A DNA stretch of 64,000 nt from Corallococcus sp. AS-1-6 (lineage in GTDB: Bacteria; Myxococcota; Myxococcia; Myxococcales; Myxococcaceae). Positions 34,780 through 43,371 of this stretch are shown here, in pieces. The stretch's first letter is position 1; every line of letters starts with the position of its first letter. The position numbers and the translations under genes were made by a program. A model generated the notes under the pieces. It did not search any database, was not told the origin of the DNA, and worked only from the letters and a program-made list of their open reading frames with translations. The stretch spans positions 1 to 64,000 of the forward strand of contig NZ_JAIQDE010000004.1 in the NCBI RefSeq assembly GCF_020037015.1, read 5' to 3'.

Positions 34780-35670
34780 ATGTCGACCCGTCCTCTTCGC
34801 GCGCTCCTCTTCCTGGCGTTCCTGTCCACGACGGCACAGGCCGCCGCGGAATCCGTTCCGGCCCTGACGGCCTCGCCCGTGCTGCCCACCGCTCCGGCCC
34901 GGGCCGCCGCTCCGGCGCCCGCGCCCCGCCGCACCGTGCTGCTGCTGGGCGACAGCCTCATCGCCACGGGCTTCGGGGAGTACCTCCAGAACCAACTGGC
35001 CGCGCACCCGAGCATCCGCTGCGAGCGCCGCGCGAAGTCGTCCACGGGGCTCGCGCGCCCGGACTTCTTCGACTGGCTGGAGGTCGGTCAGCAGGAGGTG
35101 CGGCAGCACCAGCCGGACGTGGTGGTGGTCATCCTGGGCGGCAACGACGGGCAGGCCCTGCACACGCGGCAGGGGCGCGCCACCGTGGCCTGGGGCAAGC
35201 CGGACTGGCAGGGCGAGTACCGCCAGCGGCTCACGGACTTCGTCACGGCCATCTCCGCGCCGGGCCGCAAGATTGTCTGGCTGGAGCTGCCCGCCACGGG
35301 CCGCCAGCGCTTCGAGCAGAAGCTCACGGTGATCCGCGACCTGCAGCGGGAGGTCATCGCCGCGCGCGGGGACGCCGTGCACCTGGAGACGCGGCCCTAC
35401 TTCACGGACGCGCGCGGCAGGGCGCTGAAGCAGGCCCGCGTGGAGGGCTTCCGCAAGCCCATGCGCCTGCGCATGACGGACGGCGTGCACTTCACCGTGG
35501 CCGGCGGGCGCTACTTCGCGAACAAGGTCTACCCGGAGGTGCTGGGCGTGCTGGGCCTGGAGCACGCGGAGCCCGGTCCCCAGCACACCACGCGCCCCGC
35601 CGCCGCGCCCGTGAAGCCTGCGATGCAGGCCCTGGCCCCGGCGGCCCCCCCGGCTCCGGCGGCGCCGTAG
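34780..35670 (+). CDS. Secreted SGNH/GDSL-family hydrolase (DUF459-like)
   Basis: 296 residues. A signal peptide (MSTRPLRALLFLAFLSTTAQA) and a Pro/Ala linker lead to block I LLGDSLIATGF (Ser about residue 58), then SSTGLARPDFFDW, the Asn block GGNDGQ, and block V DGVHFT with Asp and His. The combination with SSTGLxRPDFFDW is that of DUF459 proteins related to O-acyl-transferring or cleaving enzymes of cell-surface polysaccharides. The C-terminal 40 residues are Pro/Ala-rich. An ATG 33 nt upstream (34747) would only lengthen the signal peptide's N-region. Confidence 0.85.
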   Translation: MSTRPLRALLFLAFLSTTAQAAAESVPALTASPVLPTAPARAAAPAPAPRRTVLLLGDSLIATGFGEYLQNQLAAHPSIRCERRAKSSTGLARPDFFDWLEVGQQEVRQHQPDVVVVILGGNDGQALHTRQGRATVAWGKPDWQGEYRQRLTDFVTAISAPGRKIVWLELPATGRQRFEQKLTVIRDLQREVIAARGDAVHLETRPYFTDARGRALKQARVEGFRKPMRLRMTDGVHFTVAGGRYFANKVYPEVLGVLGLEHAEPGPQHTTRPAAAPVKPAMQALAPAAPPAPAAP

Positions 35671-35683
35671 CGGCCCTCCCGCT

Positions 35684-36541
35684 TCAGGAGTGGCGCGGCC
35701 AGGAGCTCTCGCTGCCCGCGTCGGGACGCAGCCTGCGCACGGCGCGCAGGAGCAGCTCCTCGTCGCGCGGGTTGGCCAGGAAGCCGCGCGCCTCCAGCTT
35801 CCGCGCCCGGTCGAAGCCCTCGTCGTCCGACGTGCCGTGGACGATGAGCGCGCCCTCGATGTGGACCTCGCCCGCGAGCAGCCCCTCCATGGCCTGGAGG
35901 GGGGCGAGCACCACGTCGGTGTCGCGCGTGTGCAGCACCTCCAGCGGCGTGGCGACGCGGGACGGGATGCCGTTGCGCGAGAGCGTGCGGGAGATGAGCA
36001 CCGCCGTGACGGGCGGCCAGCCGTAGAGCATCAGCGGCGGGCTGGGCACGGCGGGGCGGCTCGGCCCCTGCGCGGCCCCGGCCGTTTCGCGGATGCCATA
36101 GAGGGCGCTGAGCGCGCGGGACAGGGCGCCGTCCGAGGCCAGGTGCGGCTCCACGCGCGCCTTGCCGGACACGGCCCGCACGTCATCCACCGCGTCCAGC
36201 GACAGAGGCGCGGGCACGGCCAGGTGGAGCACCTCCCGGTCCTCGCGCGTCTCCAGCCGCAGCGGCACCACGCCGTACTGCCGGGCGATGCGCGCGGGCA
36301 CCAGCCGGGTGAGGGCGCGGTCGAGCGGGTGCCGGTCCAGGTCCACGGCCTCCACGTCGAACTGGATGGCCAGCGCGCGCAGGACGTCCGCCTCCGTGCA
36401 CACGCCCTCGCTCACCAGGGCGCGGCCCAGCGGGACATGGACCTCGTGGTGGTGCACCAGCCCCAACCGGAGCTGGCCTTTGTCGACCACTCCCAGCTCC
36501 AGGAGGATCTCCCCCAACGGGCGTCTGGTTCCGATTTCCAT
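35684..36541 (-). CDS. GspE N-terminal-domain (MshEN) protein
   Basis: 285 residues. PLGEILLELGVVDKGQL and PLGRALVSEGVCTEADVLRALA are the two short-motif halves of the GspE/MshEN domain (about 1-150), which in type II secretion and pilus ATPases can bind c-di-GMP. No ATPase domain follows. Instead the C-terminal half (about 165-285, GWPPVTAVLISRTLSRNG...DTDVVLAPLQAMEG) resembles a response-regulator-like fold without an obvious phospho-acceptor. Such stand-alone MshEN proteins are common in myxobacteria. A GTG two codons upstream is an alternative start. Confidence 0.75.
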   Translation of the reverse strand: MEIGTRRPLGEILLELGVVDKGQLRLGLVHHHEVHVPLGRALVSEGVCTEADVLRALAIQFDVEAVDLDRHPLDRALTRLVPARIARQYGVVPLRLETREDREVLHLAVPAPLSLDAVDDVRAVSGKARVEPHLASDGALSRALSALYGIRETAGAAQGPSRPAVPSPPLMLYGWPPVTAVLISRTLSRNGIPSRVATPLEVLHTRDTDVVLAPLQAMEGLLAGEVHIEGALIVHGTSDDEGFDRARKLEARGFLANPRDEELLLRAVRRLRPDAGSESSWPRHS

Positions 36542-36611
36542 GCCCACTCAACGTGGCAACCCGTCCGGCCCGCGACGACGGTCGGGCGGGGGCCCGTCCG
36601 CCCGCCTGCCC

Positions 36612-36983
36612 TCAAGACGCGTGAAGCGGGAAGAGCGCCTCGTAGGCCTCCGGCTTGAAGCCCACCGTGACGGCGCTCCGGGTGACGAGCACCGGCCGCT
36701 TCACCAGCTTCCCGTCCTTCGCGAGCCACTCCACCAGCTCCGCGTCGGAGGCCGCGTCCACCTTCTCCTTGCCGAGCGCGCGGTAGCTCTGCCCGCTGGT
36801 GTTGAGCCACTTGCGCACGGACACGCCGCTTCGGGGAATCCACTGGCGCAGCTCCGCCACGCTGGGGGGCTGGTCCACGATGGGGCGCGTCTTGTAGGAG
36901 ACGCCTCGCGCCTCCAACCACTTCAGCGCCTTCTTGCAGGTGTCACAGCCGGAGTACGCCAGCACGAGGATGTCATCGGACAT
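36612..36983 (-). CDS. ArsC/Spx-family thioredoxin-fold protein
   Basis: 123 residues, the family length. A CDTC redox motif sits near the N terminus (YSGCDTCKKALKWL), followed by VRKWLNTSG and KLVKRPVLV, the conserved core of ArsC/Spx/YffB proteins. In Spx the CxxC acts as a redox switch, in YffB and ArsC as a reductase; which applies here is open. Spx partners and RNA polymerase binding cannot be judged from sequence. Confidence 0.88.
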   Translation of the reverse strand: MSDDILVLAYSGCDTCKKALKWLEARGVSYKTRPIVDQPPSVAELRQWIPRSGVSVRKWLNTSGQSYRALGKEKVDAASDAELVEWLAKDGKLVKRPVLVTRSAVTVGFKPEAYEALFPLHAS

Positions 36984-37022
36984 GCGCGGGCTTCTACCAG
37001 AGCGCTTCCGGGAAGAGAGACC

Positions 37023-38384
37023 ATGAACCGCTCCGCCACGCTCCATATCGTCCTGTCCGTCCTCTGCCTGCTGGGAGGCGGAGTGGGGTGCTCCGGGGAG
37101 ACCGGACCCGCCGGGGAGACCCCGTCCGGCGTCGTGCCCGACAGCGGCACCCCGGACCGCGACGCGGGCACGTCCGACGCGGGAAGGGATGACGCCGGCA
37201 CGTCCGACGCGGGCACCCCCGACGCGGGGACATCCGATGCCGGCGCGGATGCGGGCACCCCGGACGCGGGCGCCGCGGATGGCGGCGGGGTCATCCCCGC
37301 GGATGGCGGCACGCAGGTGGCGGGCACGATGCCCGCGCGCCTGACCCTGGCCGGCTCTCCGTACCGCGTCGTGGGCAACGCCCAGTACGTCGTCACCATC
37401 CCCAAGGGACAGACGACGACGGTGGAGCCGGGCGTGGTCATCGACTTCAAGGGGAACCCGGCCGTGACGGAGGCGGACGTGCGCGACGGCGCGCAGGACG
37501 TGATGAACCACCAGAACGGCCGCGTGGAGCTGCGCGTGTACGGCCGCATCCTGGTGCAGGGCACCGCCAGCGCTCCGGTGACCCTCACCTCCACGAACCC
37601 CCATGGCTGGTGGGGCATGAACTTCTTCGGAGACCAGTCCAAGGGGGACGGCGACCCCGTCTTCCAGCACATGGTCTTCGAGAAGGTGCGCAAGAACGAC
37701 TACAACGGCGACCGGGACCGCACGCGCGGCGCGCTGTGGGCCTACTACCCGGGGCCGGTCACCATCGAGCACTCGCTCTTCCGGGACAACGAGTCCTCCG
37801 GCAAGTGCGGCGCGCTGGACCTGATGTTCACCGACGGCTCGGTGGTGACGGACACCCTCTTCGAGAACAACCGCACCCGGGACATCGACCGCTTCGCCAC
37901 CGGCGACGGGGCCACGTCCGGCGGCGGCGCCATGTGCGTCACCCACGGGCGCAACTCCATCGTGCGCGGCAACACCTTCCGGAACAACACGCTGTCCGCC
38001 TTCCGGGGCAGCCAGTCCAACGCGCTCCAGCCGCGCGCCTACGAGGTGTGGCCCAACGGGGCGAACCACTACGACCTGGGCGGCGGAGGAGCGCTGCACT
38101 ACTTCCAGCCGGACCACGACCTCATCGAGGACAACGTCTTCGAGAACAACGCCGCCGTGCGCGGGCCCGGGGCGGCCCTCTACCTGGAGGACGTGCCCAA
38201 CGCGGGCGTCACCCTGCGCGGCAACACCTTCACCGGCAACCAGGCCGGCGCCGGGGGCGTCATCGTCTGCAACCGGGGCAGCGGCGACGCCACCGAGCTC
38301 GTGCTGGGCCCGGGCAACACCTTCAGCGGCAACACCGTCAACGGCGCGGCGGCCCCGCAGGTGACGGGCGACTGCGCCCGCTGA
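37023..38384 (+). CDS. Lipoprotein with D-A-G linker and parallel beta-helix
   Basis: 453 residues. Signal peptide with lipobox GVGC (Cys23). A linker of repeated DAG(T/S) units (about 38-88) extends the protein from the membrane; such linkers are typical of myxobacterial lipoproteins. The rest is a right-handed parallel beta-helix of the pectate-lyase/NosD type, seen as repeated NTFRNN, NVFENN and NTFTGN turns. No catalytic residues are evident. It is likely a surface-exposed binding or structural protein. The ATG is preceded by GGGAAGAGAG. Confidence 0.8.
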   Translation: MNRSATLHIVLSVLCLLGGGVGCSGETGPAGETPSGVVPDSGTPDRDAGTSDAGRDDAGTSDAGTPDAGTSDAGADAGTPDAGAADGGGVIPADGGTQVAGTMPARLTLAGSPYRVVGNAQYVVTIPKGQTTTVEPGVVIDFKGNPAVTEADVRDGAQDVMNHQNGRVELRVYGRILVQGTASAPVTLTSTNPHGWWGMNFFGDQSKGDGDPVFQHMVFEKVRKNDYNGDRDRTRGALWAYYPGPVTIEHSLFRDNESSGKCGALDLMFTDGSVVTDTLFENNRTRDIDRFATGDGATSGGGAMCVTHGRNSIVRGNTFRNNTLSAFRGSQSNALQPRAYEVWPNGANHYDLGGGGALHYFQPDHDLIEDNVFENNAAVRGPGAALYLEDVPNAGVTLRGNTFTGNQAGAGGVIVCNRGSGDATELVLGPGNTFSGNTVNGAAAPQVTGDCAR

Positions 38385-38526
38385 CGAACCGCCCCTGAAG
38401 CCGCCAGGGCCCGCGGCTCCCGTCCGCCCGCACGGAGGGCAGGCGGGCCGCCGTGCCTGACGGCCTGCCCCGTGGGGCAGCGAAGCGCATCCTTTCTGGA
38501 GCCATCCCATCCCCGGAAGGAGACGC

Positions 38527-39564
38527 ATGGAGGGCACTCGCGCCGAACCCATTCCCGCGCTGGACGAGCCGCTGGACCTGCCAGCGAAGCGCCGGCGGGG
38601 CTGGTGGATTCCAGGGCTGCTGGTGCTCGTCGCGCTGCTGGCGTTCATCTTCTCGCGGCACCACGAGGAGGAGGAGTTCCTGGAACTCCTGCGGCAGGCC
38701 CGGCCCGCGTGGCTGCTGGTGGCCGCCGCGTGCCAGGTGGGCACGTACCTGTGCGTGGCGGGCATCTGGTGGACGGTCCTGCACCGCTCGCGCATCCAGA
38801 CGTCGCTCTGGTCGCTGTCGCGGCTGTCCTTGATGAAGCTCGCGTTCGACCAGGTGATTCCCACCGGCGGCGTGGGCGGGTCGCTGCTCGTGGGGCGCGG
38901 GCTGCGCCGCCACGGGGCCAGCCCGGGCACCGCCGCGGGCGCGGTGCTGCTCACGGTGCTGTGCTTCTACATCGCGCAGGCGCTGGGCGTGGGCGCGAGC
39001 CTCTTCTTCCTCTGGCGCAGGGCCGAGCTGAACGAGTGGATCCAATGGCTCGTCACCGCCTTCGGCGTGGTGGCGTTGATCATCCCGCTGGGCATCCTCT
39101 GGGCCACGCGCCACCGCGAGTGGACGCCGGGCCGCTTCGCCCGCCGCATCCCGTCCCTGGGCACGCTGCTCAAGGCCATCGCGGAGGTGCCGCCCGGCAT
39201 GCTGCTCGACCCCGGCCTGCTCGTGCGCGGCGTCCTGCTGCAACTGGGCGTCTACGTGCTGGACGCGGCCACGCTCGGCGCCATGCTCCACGCGCTGGGG
39301 CAGGAGGCCTCCCTGAGCACCGTGTTCGTCAGCTTCATGGTGGCCTCCATGGCGGAGACGGTGTCCATCATCCCCGGCGGCGTGGGCACCTACGAGGCCG
39401 CGTCCGTGGGCATGCTCAACCTCTTCGGCGTCCCGGTGGAGGCGGCGCTCGCGGGCACGCTGCTGCTGCGCGGCTTCACGCTCTGGCTGCCCCTGCTCCC
39501 CGGCCTGTACATGCTGCGCCACTCCTTCCGCCGCCGCCCCGTGCCCGGAGGGCAGGCAGGCTGA
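38527..39564 (+). CDS. LPG-synthase-TM / UPF0104-type membrane protein
   Basis: 345 residues with about eight transmembrane helices. The blocks IPTGGVGGSLLVGRGL and SIIPGGVGTYEAASVGML are the conserved gated-loop motifs of the lysylphosphatidylglycerol synthase transmembrane family (flippase part) without the synthase domain. It lies in the inner membrane and may move a lipid or lipid-linked sugar; the substrate is unknown. GGAAGGAG precedes the ATG. Confidence 0.85.
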   Translation: MEGTRAEPIPALDEPLDLPAKRRRGWWIPGLLVLVALLAFIFSRHHEEEEFLELLRQARPAWLLVAAACQVGTYLCVAGIWWTVLHRSRIQTSLWSLSRLSLMKLAFDQVIPTGGVGGSLLVGRGLRRHGASPGTAAGAVLLTVLCFYIAQALGVGASLFFLWRRAELNEWIQWLVTAFGVVALIIPLGILWATRHREWTPGRFARRIPSLGTLLKAIAEVPPGMLLDPGLLVRGVLLQLGVYVLDAATLGAMLHALGQEASLSTVFVSFMVASMAETVSIIPGGVGTYEAASVGMLNLFGVPVEAALAGTLLLRGFTLWLPLLPGLYMLRHSFRRRPVPGGQAG

Positions 39565-39670
39565 CCCCACCGGGAAGGGCCCGGGCCCACGCCGCCGCTT
39601 CCCGAGCCCGCCCGTCTTGCGCGATGGTTCGCCCCGCGTGGACGACACCGGAAGCGAGAGCGAAGCACTC

Positions 39671-40081
39671 ATGAACCTGGGCCCGGCGCTGTTCCTCCAC
39701 CCCGGCGTGAAGGTGCGGCCGTGCGAGTGGGGCATGGGCGTCTTCACCGACACCTTCATCGCCGCGGGCGAGCTCATCGAGGAGTGCCACTACCTCAAGG
39801 TCCCGCAGCGGCAGTGCCGCGGCGAACCACTCGACGACTATGTTTTCGAGATTCGTTGGCACCGCCACGAGGAGCCCCGCAAGGGCGACTGGGTCGCGCT
39901 CGTGATGGGCTACGGGATGATCTACAATCACGCCAGCGACCCCAACGCGTCCTACAGCCGCGCGGAGGATCGCGATGTGTTCCGGTATCACGCACTGCGG
40001 GACATCCACCCGGGTGAGCAGATCTTCATCAGCTACGGGGAGAACTGGTGGAAGGCGCGAGGTGAGGAAGTTCCTCCCTGA
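39671..40081 (+). CDS. SET-domain protein (putative lysine methyltransferase)
   Basis: 136 residues, essentially a bare SET domain. GMGVFTDTFIAAGELIEE is the first SET motif, YGMIYNHASDPNASY contains the NHxxxPN SAM/lysine-channel motif, and IHPGEQIFISYGENWW ends with the catalytic Tyr block. Stand-alone SET proteins occur in bacteria, often thought to be acquired from eukaryotes, and methylate protein lysines. No target is implied by the neighbours. A TTG start 54 nt upstream is possible but less likely. Confidence 0.85.
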   Translation: MNLGPALFLHPGVKVRPCEWGMGVFTDTFIAAGELIEECHYLKVPQRQCRGEPLDDYVFEIRWHRHEEPRKGDWVALVMGYGMIYNHASDPNASYSRAEDRDVFRYHALRDIHPGEQIFISYGENWWKARGEEVPP

Positions 40082-40100
40082 GTCGCTTCGCACCGTGTGC

Positions 40101-40115
40101 GCACCTGACAGGTGC
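40101..40115. promoter_or_regulatory. Perfect 7-bp dyad upstream of the DUF1592 gene
   Basis: GCACCTG-A-CAGGTGC is a perfect inverted repeat with a single-base centre, within the 197-bp leader of the DUF1592/DUF1552 operon, 163 bp before the ATG. It could be an operator for a dimeric regulator or part of a hairpin terminator of the SET gene. No regulator can be named. Confidence 0.35.
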
Positions 40116-40278
40116 GTTCGCACTTCCTGCTCCGTGAGGGCGGCTTCTTCCTCGGGAAAGCGGGGAAACGTCCGGAAATGAATTCCCCCTGTCCGCGGGG
40201 GGGGCAACCAGTACAATGCGGGCCGCCTGTGCGCCGGTCGTCCGTCAGGCCGCGCGGGTGCGAGGAAAGTCAGACATC

Positions 40279-41901
40279 ATGCCATTGCGTCGTTTCTATC
40301 TGTCCTCCGCTCTCGTGCTGTCCGCCTCCGCCTGCACCGGCAACATCGGTGGGCAGGACGCGGAGCTTGAAAGCGCGGCGGCACCCGCGCGGGTGCGCCG
40401 GCTGACGCGCGACGAGTACAACAAGTCCGCCTCCGCGGTGCTGGGCACGCCGGTCGACATCGCCCAGGGCTTCGCCGCCGAGGACACCATCCTCGGCTTC
40501 TCCACGCACGAGCGGCTCCAGGTGACGTCGCTGCTGGCGGATCAAATCGACACCGCCGCGGTGTCGCTGGCGGAGCAGGGCAAGTCACAGCTCAGTGACT
40601 TCTACGCGTGCCCGCAGGGCAGGACGCAGGACGAGTGCGCGCGGTCCTTCATCCAGCGCGTGGGCGAGCGCGCCTTCCGCCGGCCGGTGACGGCGGACGA
40701 GGAGGCGGACCTGCTGGCCCTCTTCAACGAGGGCAAGAAGGGCGGGACCATGGAGACGGGCGCGGAGCTGGTGCTCCAGGCGCTCTTCTCCTCCGCGTCG
40801 TTCCTGTACCGCACGGAGCTGGGGCCGGAGGGCGCCCGCAAGGGCCAGGTGGTGGAGCTGACCGCCTACGAGCTCGCCTCCGAGCTGTCCTTCATGGTGA
40901 CCGGTGGACCGCCGGACGCCACGCTGCTCGCCTCCGCCAAGGCCGGCACGCTGGCCTCGCCCGACGAGCGCGAGGCCCAGGCGCGCCGCCTGCTCAAGAC
41001 GCCGGCCGCGCAGGTGAAGCTGCGCCAGTTCTTCGTGGAGTGGCTGGGGCTGGGCGGCCTGGCCAAGGTCAACAAGAACAACCTCGTGTACCCGGACTAC
41101 AGCGTGGACTTCCGCGACTCCATGGTCCGCGAGCGCGACGCGTTCATCGACTTCATCGTGAAGAACCACTCGGGCTCCGTGGAGGAACTCCTGAGCGCCA
41201 ACTACTCGTTCGTGGACGAGACGCTGGCGAACTTCTACGGGGCGCTGGAGCGCACCAACGTGGATGCCGACACGGGCCTGGGCCGCGTGACGCTGCCGCC
41301 GGAGCGCCTGGGCATCCTCACGCAGGCGGGCGTGATGTCCACGTACGCCCACTTCGACTCGTCCTCGCCCATCAAGCGCGGCAAGTTCGTGCTCACGCGC
41401 ATGCTGTGCCGCACGGTGCCCGCGCCGCCGGCCAACGTGTCCACCATCCCCCCGGCGCTGTCGGAGAACGCCACCACCCGCGAGCGCTTCGCGGCGCACA
41501 CCGACAACCCCGCGTGCGCCAGTTGCCACAAGACCATCGACCCCATGGGCTTCGGCATGGAGGACTTCGACGGCCTGGGCCAGCACCGCACGGAGGAGAA
41601 CGGCCGCACGGTGGACGCCAGCGGCGCGGTCATCGCGAAGGACGGCACCACCCGCCTGAGCAGCTTCACCGGCGGCGCGCAGCTCGCGCGCTACCTGACG
41701 ACGAGCGAGGAGCTGGCCCACTGCGTGCCGCTGCAGTTCCTGCGCTACGCCATGGGGCGTGACGAGCACGTGTCGGACGCGGCGCTGCTCTCCGCCATGC
41801 GCACGGGCCCCTACCGCACGGACCGCCTGAAAATCACCGAGGCGCTGGTCAGCCTGGTGCGCTCGTCTTCCTTCACCCAGCGGCGCCTGCCCACCCGTTG
41901 A
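40279..41901 (+). CDS. DUF1592/DUF1588/DUF1585 (PSD-type) lipoprotein
   Basis: 540 residues. Signal peptide with a lipobox-like end (SASAC, Cys19). VRRLTRDEYNKSASAVLG is the DUF1587-like start; the middle is DUF1592 (ELASELSFMVTGGPPD). DUF1588 near residue 412 holds CASCHKTIDPMGFGMEDFD with a CxxCH haem-c-type motif, and DUF1585 ends the protein. These multi-DUF proteins are always followed by DUF1552 proteins in planctomycetes and myxobacteria; their role is unknown, but the CxxCH suggests a redox function. ATG with AGGAAAG upstream. The next gene starts 12 bp after the stop. Confidence 0.88.
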   Translation: MPLRRFYLSSALVLSASACTGNIGGQDAELESAAAPARVRRLTRDEYNKSASAVLGTPVDIAQGFAAEDTILGFSTHERLQVTSLLADQIDTAAVSLAEQGKSQLSDFYACPQGRTQDECARSFIQRVGERAFRRPVTADEEADLLALFNEGKKGGTMETGAELVLQALFSSASFLYRTELGPEGARKGQVVELTAYELASELSFMVTGGPPDATLLASAKAGTLASPDEREAQARRLLKTPAAQVKLRQFFVEWLGLGGLAKVNKNNLVYPDYSVDFRDSMVRERDAFIDFIVKNHSGSVEELLSANYSFVDETLANFYGALERTNVDADTGLGRVTLPPERLGILTQAGVMSTYAHFDSSSPIKRGKFVLTRMLCRTVPAPPANVSTIPPALSENATTRERFAAHTDNPACASCHKTIDPMGFGMEDFDGLGQHRTEENGRTVDASGAVIAKDGTTRLSSFTGGAQLARYLTTSEELAHCVPLQFLRYAMGRDEHVSDAALLSAMRTGPYRTDRLKITEALVSLVRSSSFTQRRLPTR

Positions 41902-41913
41902 GCTTTGACTCCC

Positions 41914-43296
41914 ATGCCCCGCGACTTCTCCCGACGCAGCATCCTGAAGCTCCTGTCCGGCACGGCCATGGCGGCGCCCTTCGCGCACCTGCTCACCAGC
42001 TCCGTCGCCGAAGCGGCTGACGCCGCGCCCCTGCGCTTCATCGCCCTGTTCACCCCGCACGGCTTCCTGCCGGAGTACTGGGTGCCCAAGGGCAATGACA
42101 CGAGCTTCGACATCGACTTCGAGAACTCCGTCCTCCAGCCGCTCCAGCGCCACCGGGACAAGCTCCTGGTGCTGGACGGCCTGGACTACCGCGTCCTCTA
42201 CGAGCACGGCCGCACCGGCCACGAGGGCGGCCCCGTCACCTTCCTCACCGGCAGCCAGGTGGAGGTGTCCAGCGGTGACGAGCTGCCCTCCGGCGCGTCC
42301 CTGGACCAGGTGATTGGCAACGCGGTGGGCGGCGCCACCCAGTTCCGCTCGCTGCAACTGCACGCCTTCGAGCAGTTCGGCGCCCAGCACGTCTACAACA
42401 GCATCTCCTTCACGGAGAACGGCTCGCGCGTCCCCTTCGAGCTGAACCCCGCCAACGTCTACAAGCGCCTCTTCGGCGGCCTGGGCGGCTCCGCGGCGGA
42501 GGCGCAGGCCATCCTGGCCCGGCGCAAGAGCCTGCTGGACTACCTCATCAAGGACGCCACTCGGCTGAAGTCGCGGCTGGCGGCCGCGGAGGGCACCAAG
42601 CTGGACACGCACCTGGCGGCGCTGCGCGACATCGAGCGGCGGCTCACCAACACCGGCGCGCTCAACTGCGCCCGGCCGGAGGCGCCCTCCGAGGCGCTGA
42701 GCGACCTGGGCGACATCAACAACATGCCCGGCCTCACCGAGCTGCACATGGACCTCATCGCCCGCGCGTTCGCGTGTGACCTGACGCGCGTGGTGACCAT
42801 GACCATCCCCGGGCCGTCCATGCCGTGGATTGGCATCGACGAGGACATCCACAACGACATCGCCCACCGCACGGACACCCAGTCGGAGCCCGCGCGCACG
42901 CAGATCCGCCTGCGCATGGTGCAGGTGCAGCGGTGGTACTCCGAGCAGGTGGCGCGGCTGATGGACACCCTCAAGTCCATCCCGGAGGGCAGCGGCACGG
43001 TGCTCGACAACACCCTCATCCTGTGGGGGAACGAGCTGGGGGACGCGGCCGGGCACATGAACGTGTCCATCCCCACGGTGCTGGCGGGCGGCGCGGGCGG
43101 GAAGTTCCGCATGGGCCGGATGCTGTCCCTGCGCCCCGGCCAGGATCCGCTGGGCTCCTGGGACGGGCCGGGCAAGCCGCTCCAGGGCGCGGTGGCGCAC
43201 AACAAGCTGCTCACCTCCATTGCCCAGGCCTTCGGCGTGAACGTGGACCGCTTCGGGCACGAGGACTACGTGGGCACGCTGCCCGGCCTCACCTGA
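41914..43296 (+). CDS. DUF1552 protein, Tat-exported
   Basis: 460 residues. The twin-arginine signal DFSRRSILKLL begins at about residue 4, so it is exported folded, probably with a cofactor or metal. The rest is DUF1552, an alkaline-phosphatase/sulfatase-superfamily-like fold (RFIALFTPHGFLPEYW at the start, TLILWGNELGDAAGH and SIPTVLAGGAGG near the end). It forms an operon with the DUF1592 gene 12 bp upstream. A TTG three codons earlier could also start translation but ATG 41914 places the RR motif normally. Confidence 0.88.
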   Translation: MPRDFSRRSILKLLSGTAMAAPFAHLLTSSVAEAADAAPLRFIALFTPHGFLPEYWVPKGNDTSFDIDFENSVLQPLQRHRDKLLVLDGLDYRVLYEHGRTGHEGGPVTFLTGSQVEVSSGDELPSGASLDQVIGNAVGGATQFRSLQLHAFEQFGAQHVYNSISFTENGSRVPFELNPANVYKRLFGGLGGSAAEAQAILARRKSLLDYLIKDATRLKSRLAAAEGTKLDTHLAALRDIERRLTNTGALNCARPEAPSEALSDLGDINNMPGLTELHMDLIARAFACDLTRVVTMTIPGPSMPWIGIDEDIHNDIAHRTDTQSEPARTQIRLRMVQVQRWYSEQVARLMDTLKSIPEGSGTVLDNTLILWGNELGDAAGHMNVSIPTVLAGGAGGKFRMGRMLSLRPGQDPLGSWDGPGKPLQGAVAHNKLLTSIAQAFGVNVDRFGHEDYVGTLPGLT

Positions 43297-43312
43297 GGCT
43301 TCCTGAAAAGAC

Positions 43313-43347
43313 AACGGGAGCGGACCCCCAGGGCCCGCTCCCGTTTT
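43313..43347. terminator. Intrinsic terminator between convergent genes
   Basis: Arms AACGGGAGCGG and CCGCTCCCGTT enclose a 12-nt loop and are followed by a short T-run (CCCGTTTT). It serves the DUF1592/DUF1552 operon and, in reverse, the pectinacetylesterase-like gene. Confidence 0.85.
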
Positions 43348-43371
43348 CATTCCAGCGAAGGACGGTGGGGA

